Below are positions 1 through 13,140 of a stretch of 64,000 nt of DNA, piece by piece. A program made the position numbers and the translations under genes. Numbering within the stretch: position 1 is the stretch's first letter; each line of letters begins with the position of its first letter. Origin of the DNA: Clostridia bacterium (GTDB lineage: Bacteria > Bacillota > Clostridia > Oscillospirales > Acutalibacteraceae); NCBI GenBank assembly GCA_029226955.1, contig JAQXZA010000012.1, forward strand, positions 1 through 64,000, read 5' to 3'. The notes under the pieces were generated by a model that was not told the origin of the DNA, searched no databases, and saw nothing but the letters and a program-made list of their open reading frames with translations.

Positions 1-247
1 AATTCAAGCATTAAAATTTTTTAGATATAATATACAGATAAAATATATTTTTTTGTACAAGTGTCCAGTTTATGACATTGATTTCAGCAAAAGATTTTCA
101 ATTCTTATTGCCTGAAACAAATATATATGTTAAAATTATATGGTAAGCAATAATATTAAAAATATTAAAACAGACATTTACACTTTATAAAAATTATTGT
201 ATAGTAACTATATAAGAAAAGTTCAGAAAATAAAGGAAGTGTTGCTG

Positions 248-1478
248 ATGAAAAAGACAAATAATTGTCTTTATGTTGAAAAACACATTATAAAACCATC
301 AAACCATTTCTTTACTATGCTTATGAATTTTTGCTTCTAAAAATCTATATAATCACGCTAACTATATAGTTCGTAAAGAATTTATAGATAATAACAAATG
401 GACAAGATATTCAGAACTTGACAAACTGTTGAAGTCAGATGAAGAATATCCTGATTATAAGAATATGCCTACTGCACAATCCGCACAGCAAACATTGAGG
501 TTACTCGATAAAAACTGGAAATCGTTTTTTAACAGCATAAAAGATTGGAGTAAACATAAAGACAAGTATCTCGGCAAACCTAAAATGCCGAAATATCTTA
601 AAAAGAATGGAAAATACGTACTTGTTCTTACAAATCAGAACTGCAAAATTAAAGATAACATTATTTGTTTTCCAAAGGTTTTTGGTAACTTTTGTATAAA
701 GCCTGTGTTTATCAACAGGAAAGATTTTAAGTCATTTCAACAGGTAAGAATTATTCCTCACAAAAATAAAATTGTAATCGAATTGATTTATGAAATTGAA
801 GTCATAAAAGAAACAAGCGACAACGGAAGATGTATAGGCATAGATATTGGAGTGAATAATCTTGCAACTGTATGTAACAATATCGGTGGAAATGCGTTTG
901 TAATCAACGGAAAACCATTAAAATCTATCAATCAGTTTTACAACAGGCAAGTCAGTCATTACAGAAAAGTATGTAAAAGAATGAACGGCACAGACTTTTC
1001 CAACAGAATGGATAAACTTACTGAAAAACGCAACTTAAAGATAGATGATTATTTACATAAAGCAAGCAGAAAAATCATTAAATACTGCACTGATAACCAA
1101 ATAAGTGTTATTGTAATAGGGCAAAACAAAGAATGGAAACAATCTTCTTTGCTTTCAAAGAAATTAAATCAGCACTTTGTTCAAATTCCTTTTGCAAGGT
1201 TCATTCAAATGATACAATACAAAGCAAAAGAAAAAGGTATAGCAGTCATATTGACCGAAGAAAGCTATACGAGCAGTACAAGTTTCATTGATGATGAAAT
1301 GCCTGTAAACAGAGAATTTAACAAAGTAAGAAGAATACACAGAGGGTTGTTTAAAAGCAATGATAATATTCTGATAAATGCTGATTTGAACGGAGCTTAT
1401 CAAATTTTAAATAAAGTATTCCCAATCAAATGGGATATAGGGTGTGCGTTGCACCCGTTTGTAGTAAACATATTTTAA
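248..1478 (+). pseudogene. tnpB: IS200/IS605-family TnpB (OrfB) RNA-guided nuclease-like protein, frameshifted near the N-terminus
   Basis: ORF 429-1478 has RuvC-like GIDIGVNNLATV, VILTEESYTSSTSF and NADLNGAYQIL. The N-terminal part MKKTNNCLYVEKHIIKPSNHFF... is in another frame from ATG 248 and stops near 340, while NLYNHANYIVRKEF continues in the ORF frame. Confidence 0.8.
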
Positions 1479-1575
1479 ACTATGTTGAACAATAAAGAAA
1501 AATATTTTTAATAAAATCTTTTATAAATTTTATTGTTTTTAATATTTTTTATAACGTTATCGGAGATGTATTTGT

Positions 1576-2127
1576 ATGTATGAGGAAATTAAAAAGCAAT
1601 CAAGAGATGCGGTTCTGGAAATAATCGAAAGGGCAAAGCTGACAAAGGGAGATGTTTTTGTTGTCGGCTGTTCGTCAAGCACAGTTGCGGGTGAGGATAT
1701 AGGCACAGCGTCAAGCATAGATATTGCCAAAGCTATATTTGACGGAATTTATCCCGAACTTACAAAGCGTGGAATTTTTCTGGCGGCACAATGCTGTGAA
1801 CACCTTAATCGTGCAATAATAACCGAAAAAGCCGTTGCTGTTGCACAAAACAGGGAAATAGTAAATGTCGTACCGCAGCCAAAAGCTGGTGGTTCTTTTG
1901 CCACAACGGCATATAATACTTTTAATGAACCTGTTGCCGTTGAACACATCAAAGCAGATGCCGGCATTGATATAGGTGGTGTGCTTATCGGTATGCACCT
2001 CAAAGAAGTTGCCGTTCCGCTGACGCTTAAAGTCAAGAAAATCGGTTCTGCAAATATTACAAGTGCAAGAACCAGACCGAAATTTATCGGCGGTGAACGT
2101 GCAAATTACAACGATGACCTTAAATAA
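1576..2127 (+). CDS. UPF0340/TIGR01440 family protein (YwlG-like)
   Basis: VVGCSSSTVAGEDIGTASS and AAQCCEHLNRA motifs, size 183 aa. Confidence 0.85.
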   Translation: MYEEIKKQSRDAVLEIIERAKLTKGDVFVVGCSSSTVAGEDIGTASSIDIAKAIFDGIYPELTKRGIFLAAQCCEHLNRAIITEKAVAVAQNREIVNVVPQPKAGGSFATTAYNTFNEPVAVEHIKADAGIDIGGVLIGMHLKEVAVPLTLKVKKIGSANITSARTRPKFIGGERANYNDDLK

Positions 2128-2148
2128 TTTTACTGAAAGGCTGTACTT

Positions 2149-2730
2149 ATGGGATATAAAGAAGATTTTATAAATATTTACAACGAAAATATCAAGCGTG
2201 AGGGTGCGGACGAATTGCTTAACTGGTTGCAAAAAACAGACTTTTTTACAGCACCCGCAAGTTCAAAGTTTCATTGTGCCTGTGAACAGGGATTAGTTAT
2301 GCACAGTCTTAGCGTGTACAATGTTATGATGGAAAAGCATTTTAATTCTGAAACAGACAATGCCGAAAGTTTCGCAATTTGTGCATTACTGCACGATTTA
2401 TGCAAGGCACAATTCTACAAAGTGTCAACAAGGAACGTCAAGAATGAACAGACAGGTCAGTGGGAAAAACAGCCTTTTTATGCCGTTGATGACCTTTTTC
2501 CTTACGGTCACGGCGAAAAATCCGTTTTTCTGATTGAACGTTTTGTACGTCTGAAAACCACTGAGGCAATGGCTATAAGATGGCATATGGGCGGTTTTGA
2601 CGACTCAGCAAGGGGCGGCAGTTTTGCTATAAGTACCGCTTTTGAAAAATATCCGTTAGCCGTAAAACTTCATCTTGCCGACCTTGAATCCACTTATCTT
2701 CGTGAAAAAAATACTTCCGTTGTAAGATAA
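2149..2730 (+). CDS. HD-domain protein (predicted phosphohydrolase)
   Basis: CALLHDLCKAQFY (HD), VMHSLSVYN and IRWHMGGF His motifs. Confidence 0.75.
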   Translation: MGYKEDFINIYNENIKREGADELLNWLQKTDFFTAPASSKFHCACEQGLVMHSLSVYNVMMEKHFNSETDNAESFAICALLHDLCKAQFYKVSTRNVKNEQTGQWEKQPFYAVDDLFPYGHGEKSVFLIERFVRLKTTEAMAIRWHMGGFDDSARGGSFAISTAFEKYPLAVKLHLADLESTYLREKNTSVVR

Positions 2731-2774
2731 AATATCATATTTGCACTTTATACTTTGTTATACAGTCAAAAAAA

Positions 2775-2828
2775 TGAGCATATCAGCCGGACTCCTGATT
2801 TTTAAATCGTCCGTCACTGATATGCTCA
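2775..2828. terminator. Bidirectional terminator hairpin between convergent genes
   Basis: TGAGCATATCAG ... CTGATATGCTCA, with A-run on the left and AAAATTTTT on the right. Confidence 0.75.
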
Positions 2829-2844
2829 AAATTTTTATAATATT

Positions 2845-3480
2845 TTATTTTGTGCCGAAAATTCTGTCACCGGCATCACCAAGACCGGGGCAGATGTAGG
2901 CATTTTCATTAAGACATCTGTCTATATGTCCAACATAAATTTGAATGTCTGGGTGAGCCTGAGAGAGCTTTTCAATACCGCAAGGTGCAGCAATTATTGA
3001 CATAAATTTAATGTTTTTACCACCGTGCTGTTTGATAAGATTTACAGCGTCAACAGCCGAGCCGCCTGTTGCAAGCATAGGGTCAAGCACAAGTATTGTT
3101 CTCTGTTCAATCGGAGTTGGCAGTTTGCAGTAATATTCGTGCGGTATATGGGTAACTTCATCACGATAAAGTCCGATATGACCGACTTTTGCCGTAGGTA
3201 CAAGTGCAAGAACACCGCTTACCATACCAAGTCCGGCACGAAGAATAGGAACAATGGCTAATTTTTTGCCGACAATCATAGGTGTTTTGCATTTTTCGAT
3301 AGGTGTTTCAATTTCAACATCTTCAAGCGGCAAGTCACGAAGTGCCTCATAACTCATAAGCATTGCAATTTCTTCAACCAGTTTTCTGAACTCATTTGTG
3401 CCTGTTTCTTTGTTTCTGAGGATTGATATTTTGTGCTGTATCAAAGGGTGTTCAAATGTTGTTATTTTTCCCTGTGTCAT
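2845..3480 (-). CDS. upp: Uracil phosphoribosyltransferase
   Basis: [26 protein letters not shown]-binding motif; [19 protein letters not shown]-terminus. Confidence 0.95.
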   Translation of the reverse strand: MTQGKITTFEHPLIQHKISILRNKETGTNEFRKLVEEIAMLMSYEALRDLPLEDVEIETPIEKCKTPMIVGKKLAIVPILRAGLGMVSGVLALVPTAKVGHIGLYRDEVTHIPHEYYCKLPTPIEQRTILVLDPMLATGGSAVDAVNLIKQHGGKNIKFMSIIAAPCGIEKLSQAHPDIQIYVGHIDRCLNENAYICPGLGDAGDRIFGTK

Positions 3481-3590
3481 TTTTAATGTCCTCCTTTAAT
3501 TATTATATAATTTCTATAAAATATTTTAAAACAAATAATAAAATATGTCAATAAAAATGCAGCATTACATTTCTGTAATACCGCAAAATT

Positions 3591-3986
3591 TCAAAAATCC
3601 AGTTTTTTCTTTATGATATTGCATACGGCGACAATAGGAATGGACAACAACCCCCATAGTACACTGTACAAAGCACAAATCTGACCGCATAAATTTATCG
3701 GTATTGCTGAATAGTCCCACACATTCATTTTGCCCCATATATTTATTATACAGCCGGCAACAAACTCTATTGCAGTAATAACAGCACTGCCTATTATACA
3801 TTTTTGCCACAATGCAGCGTTTACTGCCTTTGTAAACAGCCTGTACAGTATAACAAAGCATATTCCACCAGTTATAAGCATTGTCCAGTGAGTGTATTTT
3901 CTCCACAGAATTTCAATCAATCCGTATGCAATACCGCCTATTGCGAACAATGCAATATCACATTCAATTTTTCTTTTCATATACAA
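3591..3986 (-). CDS. Small polytopic membrane protein (putative ABC-transporter type IV family)
   Basis: Hydrophobic, IGGIAYGLIEILWRKYTHWTMLITGGICF. Confidence 0.6.
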   Translation of the reverse strand: MYMKRKIECDIALFAIGGIAYGLIEILWRKYTHWTMLITGGICFVILYRLFTKAVNAALWQKCIIGSAVITAIEFVAGCIINIWGKMNVWDYSAIPINLCGQICALYSVLWGLLSIPIVAVCNIIKKKLDF

Positions 3987-4059
3987 ATACCACCTTTTAG
4001 TTAGTATTTGTATTTTCTGAGAAAATATCAGGAAGTTTTAAGAATTTTTTAATTCTTTG

Positions 4060-5325
4060 TTATTGTCTTGCTTTTCTGTTAAGATATTTAGCCTTGTATT
4101 TTGAATATACTATGGTCTGGTCGTGATAAAGTCCGTAATATCCCGACAGGAAATAGCTTACGGCAACGGCAATCATAAAGTAGGGAATACCGCCTGCACC
4201 AAAAAGTTCAAAGCTGATAAGTATTGATGTAACAGGGCAGTTTGTAACTCCACAGAAAAGTGCAATCAGTCCGACAGCGGCACATACTGACGGTGAAAAT
4301 CCGATAATATTGCCGAATGTACAGCCGAGAGTTGCACCGATAAAAAACGACGGAACAATTTCGCCGCCCCTGAAACCCGCCTCAATGGTAATTGCGGTAA
4401 AAATCATTTTGAGTATAAAAGCATAAGGAACAGCCTCACCTTGAAGAGCCTTTGTAACTACGGGAATACCGGCACCGTTATAATCGTGAGTGTTCAGAGC
4501 AAACGTTAATATAACAACGGCAGAGCCAGCAAGAAAAATTCTGATATACGGATTTTTGAGATATTTTCTGAAAAGGTCGCCCGTAGTATGAAGAAGAATA
4601 CAGAAAATAACGCTTACAGCCGCACAAATTGCCGCAAGACAAACTATTTCAAAAGCACTGAGAATATCAAGCGACGGAAATTCAATAAAGTTGAAATTTT
4701 CTCCTCTTATGCCGAAATTCGTTGCAAAATATGACGCAATAAGCGACGAAAAAACACAGGGAACAAGGGCGGCATAATACATTACGCCTATGCTTACAAC
4801 TTCCATTGAAAATACAGCCGCCGCCATAGGAGTACCGAATACAGCCGCAAATGCCGCACTCATACCGCACATAATCACAACACGCTTGTCAACGTCATCA
4901 AGTCTGAACAATTTACCGAGCTGACTTCCGATACTTCCGCCAAGCTGTAAAGCTGCACCCTCACGACCGGCAGAACCGCCGAACAAATGCGTAAGAATTG
5001 TGGAAATAAATATCAGCGGTGCCATTTTAAACGGAATTTCGCTTTGTGCGTGTATTGTAGAAATAACAAGGTTTGTGCCTTTGTCGTTTTTGTATTTGAA
5101 AATACTGTAAAGAAACACAGTCAGAATACCGGCAAGCGGCAAAAAATAAATTATATAGTCGTTTTTTTCACGGAAATCTGTTGCAGCATTCATACAAAAT
5201 GCGAATAATGTACTGAATCCGCCTACAACAAGTCCTACGATTATTGAAATAATCGTCCATTTTAAGAACAGCTTTATATTATGCCATAATTTTTTTCCGT
5301 ATGCTTTTACAAACTTTTTGAACAT
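4060..5325 (-). CDS. ClC-family voltage-gated chloride channel / antiporter
   Basis: GGSAGREGAALQLGGSIGSQLG, FRGGEIVPSFFIGATLG; polytopic. Confidence 0.92.
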   Translation of the reverse strand: MFKKFVKAYGKKLWHNIKLFLKWTIISIIVGLVVGGFSTLFAFCMNAATDFREKNDYIIYFLPLAGILTVFLYSIFKYKNDKGTNLVISTIHAQSEIPFKMAPLIFISTILTHLFGGSAGREGAALQLGGSIGSQLGKLFRLDDVDKRVVIMCGMSAAFAAVFGTPMAAAVFSMEVVSIGVMYYAALVPCVFSSLIASYFATNFGIRGENFNFIEFPSLDILSAFEIVCLAAICAAVSVIFCILLHTTGDLFRKYLKNPYIRIFLAGSAVVILTFALNTHDYNGAGIPVVTKALQGEAVPYAFILKMIFTAITIEAGFRGGEIVPSFFIGATLGCTFGNIIGFSPSVCAAVGLIALFCGVTNCPVTSILISFELFGAGGIPYFMIAVAVSYFLSGYYGLYHDQTIVYSKYKAKYLNRKARQ

Positions 5326-5339
5326 CTGTTTAACCGCCT

Positions 5340-7911
<2,572 letters not shown>

Positions 7912-7915
<4 letters not shown>

Positions 7916-8838
7916 TTATCGCTTAATTCCTCCGCAATATTCATTATACGCTGCAAACGGTGATTTACTCCTGAACGGCTTATCGGCGGAGTGAGTGCGG
8001 CTCCGAGTTCACGCAGATTAAATTCAGGATTTTCCAGTCTGATAATCGCAAGTGCTTTCAGGTCGTCAGGAAGATAATTAAGTCCACGTTTTTCTTTGAT
8101 AATGTTTATTGCATAAAGCTGTTTTGCGGAAGCTGTTGCCGTTTTATTGATGTTAGCCGTTTCAGAATTTATTTTTCTGTTGATGTTATTCCGCACTGAT
8201 TTCATCATTTTTTTCTGCATAATGGTCAGCGACGCCATAGGTGCCCCCATATATGTCAGCATATCAGCTATGTTTTCACTGCCCTTTATATATACAATAT
8301 AGCTGCCTTTTCTGTTGACAATATGCGGTTCGGTGTTTATTTCGTCAATTTCCGAAATGATTTTTTCGAGGTCTGACGCAAGATTCTTATGCGGTACGAC
8401 AAATTCAAGATGATAATCCTTTTCGGGATTGGTTACATTACCGCACGAGAGAAAAACCCCACGCAAAAACAGTGCCATACAGTCATCAATGTCTATGTTT
8501 GCCCTGTTGATTCTTAAATTAAGCTGTTTAGGACTATGACCGAAAAAATCATAAATTTTTGCACATTCGTTTTTATCAGGAACAGACAAAGAAAAGATTT
8601 TATTTTCTCCGCCTCGCCTTGTAAGTTTTATTTCAAGTTCAACTATCGTTCCCGTAAGTGATGAAAGCATTTCAGAAAAAGTTCGTGCGACAGGCTGACA
8701 TTCCGTTGTAAGCGACAGTGATGACGCAGAAAAGGTTCTTGAAAAAAGCACCATTCCATAAACCATAGCTGTTTCTTCTTCTTTATTATGTACTTTTGTT
8801 TTGCATAATTCGGTTTTGGTTTCCTTTGAAAATGACAT
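7912..8838 (-). CDS. whiA: WhiA sporulation/cell-division regulator
   Basis: MSFSKETKTEL N-terminus; C-terminal NLRELGAALTPPISRSGVNHRLQRI HTH. Confidence 0.92.
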
Positions 8839-8850
8839 TTTTTATCACCG

Positions 8851-9723
8851 TTAATTTTTTTCTATATCTCTGTGGTGTACTATAACCCGATGACCCGTTT
8901 CAAGAATATGGTCATAGAGTACCCTTGTAAATGTTACTGAACGGTGCTTTCCGCCTGTACAGCCAACAGCAATAACAAGCTGGCTTTTTCCCTCCGAAAG
9001 ATACAGCGGCAGTGAATAATCGACAAGCGAAAGCATACGTTCAGCATATCCTTTTGACTGTTCAAATTTCATAACATAATCATATACACACGAATCAAGA
9101 CCTGTGTGATGTTTTAATTCGGGTATATAAAAAGGATTTGGCAGACAGCGTACATCAAATACTAAATCAGCCTCTGACGGCAATCCGTATTTAAAGCCGA
9201 ATGACATACAGGTTACTGTCATTCCCATTGACGCATTGCCTAAAAATAGAGAAGTTATCCGCTCTTTAAGCTGTGTAGGGGAGAGCAGAGAAGTGTCAAT
9301 TACATAGTCTGCACGAGCCTTAACAGGCATAAGTATTTCTCTTTCAAGATGTACAGCCTCTTCAGTTGAACCGAGATAATTGTCACTCAGCGGGTGTTTT
9401 CTTCTTGTTTCCTTGAATCGTCTTAAAATTACATCATCACGAGCGTCAAGAAAGAGAATTTTATATTTCTTGTTTGCGGCTTGCAGTTTGTCAAGAGATT
9501 CAAAAAGATTGTCGAATACATCACCGGCACGAATATCAGTAACAACGGCAATTTTTTTCATATGTTTGTCTGATGACTTTTCGCAAAGCTCATAAAATGT
9601 TGAAACAAGCATAGGAGGAATATTGTCAACACAGTAATAGCCTATATCTTCCATATTTCTCATAGCAATCGACTTGCCTGCACCTGACAGACCCGTTATA
9701 ATAATAAATTCCATAAAATTCAA
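8851..9723 (-). CDS. rapZ: RapZ (YvcJ) nucleotide-binding RNase adapter
   Basis: GLSGAGKSIAMRNMEDIGYYCVDNIPP; VAVGCTGGKHRSV C-terminus. Confidence 0.95.
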   Translation of the reverse strand: MNFMEFIIITGLSGAGKSIAMRNMEDIGYYCVDNIPPMLVSTFYELCEKSSDKHMKKIAVVTDIRAGDVFDNLFESLDKLQAANKKYKILFLDARDDVILRRFKETRRKHPLSDNYLGSTEEAVHLEREILMPVKARADYVIDTSLLSPTQLKERITSLFLGNASMGMTVTCMSFGFKYGLPSEADLVFDVRCLPNPFYIPELKHHTGLDSCVYDYVMKFEQSKGYAERMLSLVDYSLPLYLSEGKSQLVIAVGCTGGKHRSVTFTRVLYDHILETGHRVIVHHRDIEKN

Positions 9724-9758
9724 TCCCCTGACTTTGTTAAGAGCATTTTTTTGATTTT

Positions 9759-10685
9759 TTATTCAATGTACTTTATTTCACAGCAAAGTTCCACTCCGGT
9801 TTGTTCTTTTACAACTTTTTTGATATGTTCAATAAGCTGTTTTACATCTTTTGCCGTTGCGTTTCCATTGTTGATGATAAAGCCTGAATGTTTTTCGCTT
9901 ACCTGTGCGTCACCTATTGAAAATCCTTTCAGTCCGCAGCTTTCAATAAGTGCAGCGGCAAAATATCCCTCAGGACGTTTAAAAACACTTCCGGCACTCG
10001 GACGGTTAAGTGGCTGTTTTGTTTTTCGTCTGTTCATAAGTTCGTCCATACGTGAGCATATTTCAGCCTGACTTTTAGGTTCAAGTTTAAACGTCACATC
10101 AGTGATTACATAGTTGCTGTCTGAATAAGCACTGTGACGGTAAGAAAAATCCAGTTCATCACCGCTGAATGATTTTATATTGCCGTCGCTGTCCATATAT
10201 TCAGAGCTTATTACAACATCTTTTATTTCTCCGCCATAGGCACCGGCATTCATATATACGGCACCACCGACAGAACCTGGAATACCCCACGCAAACTCCA
10301 TTCCGCCAAGCGACTCATTACGTGCAAATACACAAAGTCCCGCAAGCGTTACACCGGCACCGCACTTGACAATGTTTTTGTCGGATTCCAATAATGTAAT
10401 TTTTGTGAAATCGCCACCAAGTTTTATAACCACTCCTTTGATACCGTTGTCAGAAACCAGAAGATTTGAGCCAAGTCCGAGTATAAAATAGGGAATATTG
10501 TATTTTTTACAGGTTTTCATAACATTGCTAAGTGCGTTTTTGTTTTTTACCTCGCAAAAACATTCAGCATTGCCGCCTATACGAAAACTTGTATGAAGGT
10601 TCATAGGCTCGTTTTCATATACATCAGTATCATCACATTTTATATATTCAATAAATTCAGTATTTATCATAAAATAATACCTCAT
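9759..10685 (-). CDS. murB: UDP-N-acetylmuramate dehydrogenase
   Basis: LHTSFRIGGNAE, LGLGSNLLVSDNGIKGVVI, GSVGGAVYMNAGAYG, NRPSAGSVFKRPEGYFA. Confidence 0.95.
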   Translation of the reverse strand: MRYYFMINTEFIEYIKCDDTDVYENEPMNLHTSFRIGGNAECFCEVKNKNALSNVMKTCKKYNIPYFILGLGSNLLVSDNGIKGVVIKLGGDFTKITLLESDKNIVKCGAGVTLAGLCVFARNESLGGMEFAWGIPGSVGGAVYMNAGAYGGEIKDVVISSEYMDSDGNIKSFSGDELDFSYRHSAYSDSNYVITDVTFKLEPKSQAEICSRMDELMNRRKTKQPLNRPSAGSVFKRPEGYFAAALIESCGLKGFSIGDAQVSEKHSGFIINNGNATAKDVKQLIEHIKKVVKEQTGVELCCEIKYIE

Positions 10686-10755
10686 AGTAAAAGTAATAGT
10701 CTGATTTTATAAAATTGAAAATCGGGAATAAAATAATAGTTTTATCATTATTTTA

Positions 10756-11733
10756 TTAAAATTCAAGTTCTTTAATAACCTTTTTTTCTTCCTGTTCCTC
10801 AGGATATTCAAGTCCGAGAGCCGCAAAAAGTTCCTGTGCCGCATTATAACCCATTTTTCTCTGACGGTTGTTCATAGCGGCAACCTCAATAATAACCGCA
10901 AGGTTACGACCTGGTTTTACCGGTATAGTGAGAATAGGCACTTCATTTCCGAGAATTTCAGTCATTTCATTGCTCATTCCCATACGGTCATATACTTTTT
11001 TGTTATCCCATATTTCTAAATTGATTACCATATCTATTTTTTCGGTCATTTTAACCGAACCCATACCAAATATGCGTCTTGCGTTGATTATACCTATACC
11101 TCTGAGTTCGATAAAATGTCGTATATTTTCAGGAGCAGAGCCTACAAGAGAATTTTTTGAAACACGTCTTATTTCAACGGCGTCATCTGCAATAAGACGG
11201 TGTCCACGTTTTATAAGTTCTATTGCGGTTTCACTTTTTCCTACTCCGCTGTCACCCACAAGCAGAAGTCCTTCACCGTAAACTTCTACCAGTACGCCGT
11301 GACGTGTTACACGTGGGGCAAGTTCAACATTAAGATAAGATACCAGTGCTGCTGTAATTGACGAAGTTGACTCACTTGAACGCAGTACGGGAATCTGATA
11401 TTTTTCAGCGGCAGACATCAGTTCACCATACGGAATGATGTTTCTTGTAACTATAATTGCAGGAGGCTGCAAGGCGAAAATTCTGTCAAGTACATGAAAA
11501 CGCTGTTCAGGACTGAAACGGTTAAGATAGCTGTTTTCGGTATTGCCGAAAATAATTATTCTTGAATTGTCAAAATAGTCAAGAAATCCGGTAAGTTCCA
11601 GTCCGGGTCTGCTGACATCTCTTGAATAAATCAGTATTTCCTCAGGATTTTTAGGCATATATGCTATATCAAGTTCAACTTCTTTTATAATCTTTGAAAG
11701 TGTTACTGAAAATCTGTTCTCCATAAAAAGCAC
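10756..11733 (-). CDS. hprK: HPr kinase/phosphorylase
   Basis: GLLLVGDSGVGKSETAIELIKRGHRLIADDAVEIR; ELRGIGIINARRIFG. Confidence 0.95.
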   Translation of the reverse strand: MLFMENRFSVTLSKIIKEVELDIAYMPKNPEEILIYSRDVSRPGLELTGFLDYFDNSRIIIFGNTENSYLNRFSPEQRFHVLDRIFALQPPAIIVTRNIIPYGELMSAAEKYQIPVLRSSESTSSITAALVSYLNVELAPRVTRHGVLVEVYGEGLLLVGDSGVGKSETAIELIKRGHRLIADDAVEIRRVSKNSLVGSAPENIRHFIELRGIGIINARRIFGMGSVKMTEKIDMVINLEIWDNKKVYDRMGMSNEMTEILGNEVPILTIPVKPGRNLAVIIEVAAMNNRQRKMGYNAAQELFAALGLEYPEEQEEKKVIKELEF

Positions 11734-11888
11734 CTGCTTTCTTTTATTTTTACAATATATACATTATAACCTATTTCATTATGTTTTTAAAGAGCATTTT
11801 TGTTTTTATATCAATAAATTTGATAAAATCTCTTTTTTATATAAGATGATTATGTTATAATAAGATAAAAAATCCGGGTGGTAACGAA

Positions 11889-13094
11889 ATGCGTATTGTA
11901 ATTTTTACGGAGGTGTTTGCTCCGTATGATGTATGCGGAATATCCAGTTATGTTGAGGTGCTTAAAACAGGCTTGTGTTCACTTTCAAATCAGGTGCTTA
12001 TTGTAACATCATCTCTGCATACAGAAAAAGCCGTTTTTAAGGACGTAATAATAAGATGTCCTGCAAAAAAAGTACATAATAAATACGGATATGCCTGTAA
12101 AAAATATGATGACCGCAAAGTTATTGATTTTATATGTAAATTCAATCCTGATGTTGTACATATAAATACCGACACAAAAATAGGATATATGGGTTTATTG
12201 ATTGCTGATAAGCTGAATTGCCCTGTTGTTTTTACAATACACGATTTTTTTATGGACAGGTTTGCCTGTGATAAATCAAAAATATTATGGGACATAAGAA
12301 CTTTTTTTGAAAAAAAGCATTTTTGTGATATGATTGATAACGCTGATGTAATAACTTCATCTTGCAGACGTGCGTCACTGTTTGTACAAAAAGCCGACAG
12401 AAACCGCAAAGTGACTATGATACCTACGAATACCGATATGGAATATTTTGATTATAAGCGTATATCGCCTCAGACAATAGTCAGAATGCGTCAGCGTTTC
12501 GGATTTAACATAAATTCTGAAGTAGCGGTATTTTCGGGGGATTTGAGTGTTGAAAAAAATATTGAATTTATTCTGAGTGCTTTTTCAAAATATATAAAAC
12601 CGTCGGATAATATTCAGTTGCTTATTGTAGGTGACGGAACAGAAACCGAATATTTAAAATCTGTATGCAAAAAACTGCACATTACCGACCGTGTAAAATT
12701 CAGCGGTGCTGTTGCACACTCAATAATGCCGGAAATCTATTCCGCCTGTGATGTTTATGTCTGTTCGTCGGACGACAGTCTTATGTCAATGTCAATTTCT
12801 GAGGCTGTTGCGTGTGGACTTCCTGTACTGATAAGGGAAGATAAGGAAAAATACAGCTATTCTATGATACAAAACGGTGTAAACGGTTTTGTATATATAA
12901 CTCAGGTTGATTTTGCCGACAGACTGAAAAAACTTGCGTCTATGACAACAGCACAAAAACATATTCTGAAAAATGTTGTAAGAAGAACGCTTAACGGTAC
13001 AAGCACCGAAACTATGGCAAAAAATATGCTTTCGGCTTACAATCAGGCAATAAAAATCCACGACAAAAAAGTCGGAATAATCAAAAGCAGATAA
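11889..13094 (+). CDS. GT4-like glycosyltransferase
   Basis: N-terminal MRIVIFTEVFAPYDVCGISSYVEVL; SISEAVACGLPVLIRED donor-site motif. Confidence 0.9.
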   Translation: MRIVIFTEVFAPYDVCGISSYVEVLKTGLCSLSNQVLIVTSSLHTEKAVFKDVIIRCPAKKVHNKYGYACKKYDDRKVIDFICKFNPDVVHINTDTKIGYMGLLIADKLNCPVVFTIHDFFMDRFACDKSKILWDIRTFFEKKHFCDMIDNADVITSSCRRASLFVQKADRNRKVTMIPTNTDMEYFDYKRISPQTIVRMRQRFGFNINSEVAVFSGDLSVEKNIEFILSAFSKYIKPSDNIQLLIVGDGTETEYLKSVCKKLHITDRVKFSGAVAHSIMPEIYSACDVYVCSSDDSLMSMSISEAVACGLPVLIREDKEKYSYSMIQNGVNGFVYITQVDFADRLKKLASMTTAQKHILKNVVRRTLNGTSTETMAKNMLSAYNQAIKIHDKKVGIIKSR

Positions 13095-13095
13095 T

Positions 13096-13135
13096 AAAAA
13101 CTCCGCTGTTATCGTAGTGATAACAACGGAGTTTT
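13096..13135. terminator. Bidirectional terminator hairpin
   Basis: AAAAACTCCG(C/T)TGTTATC ... GATAACAACGGAGTTTTT. Confidence 0.85.
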
Positions 13136-13140
13136 TCAGA

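Noticed and set aside
1711-2232. Minus-strand ORFs opposite the YwlG-like gene
   Set aside because: Low-complexity Cys/Phe-rich antisense translations without RBS or motifs.
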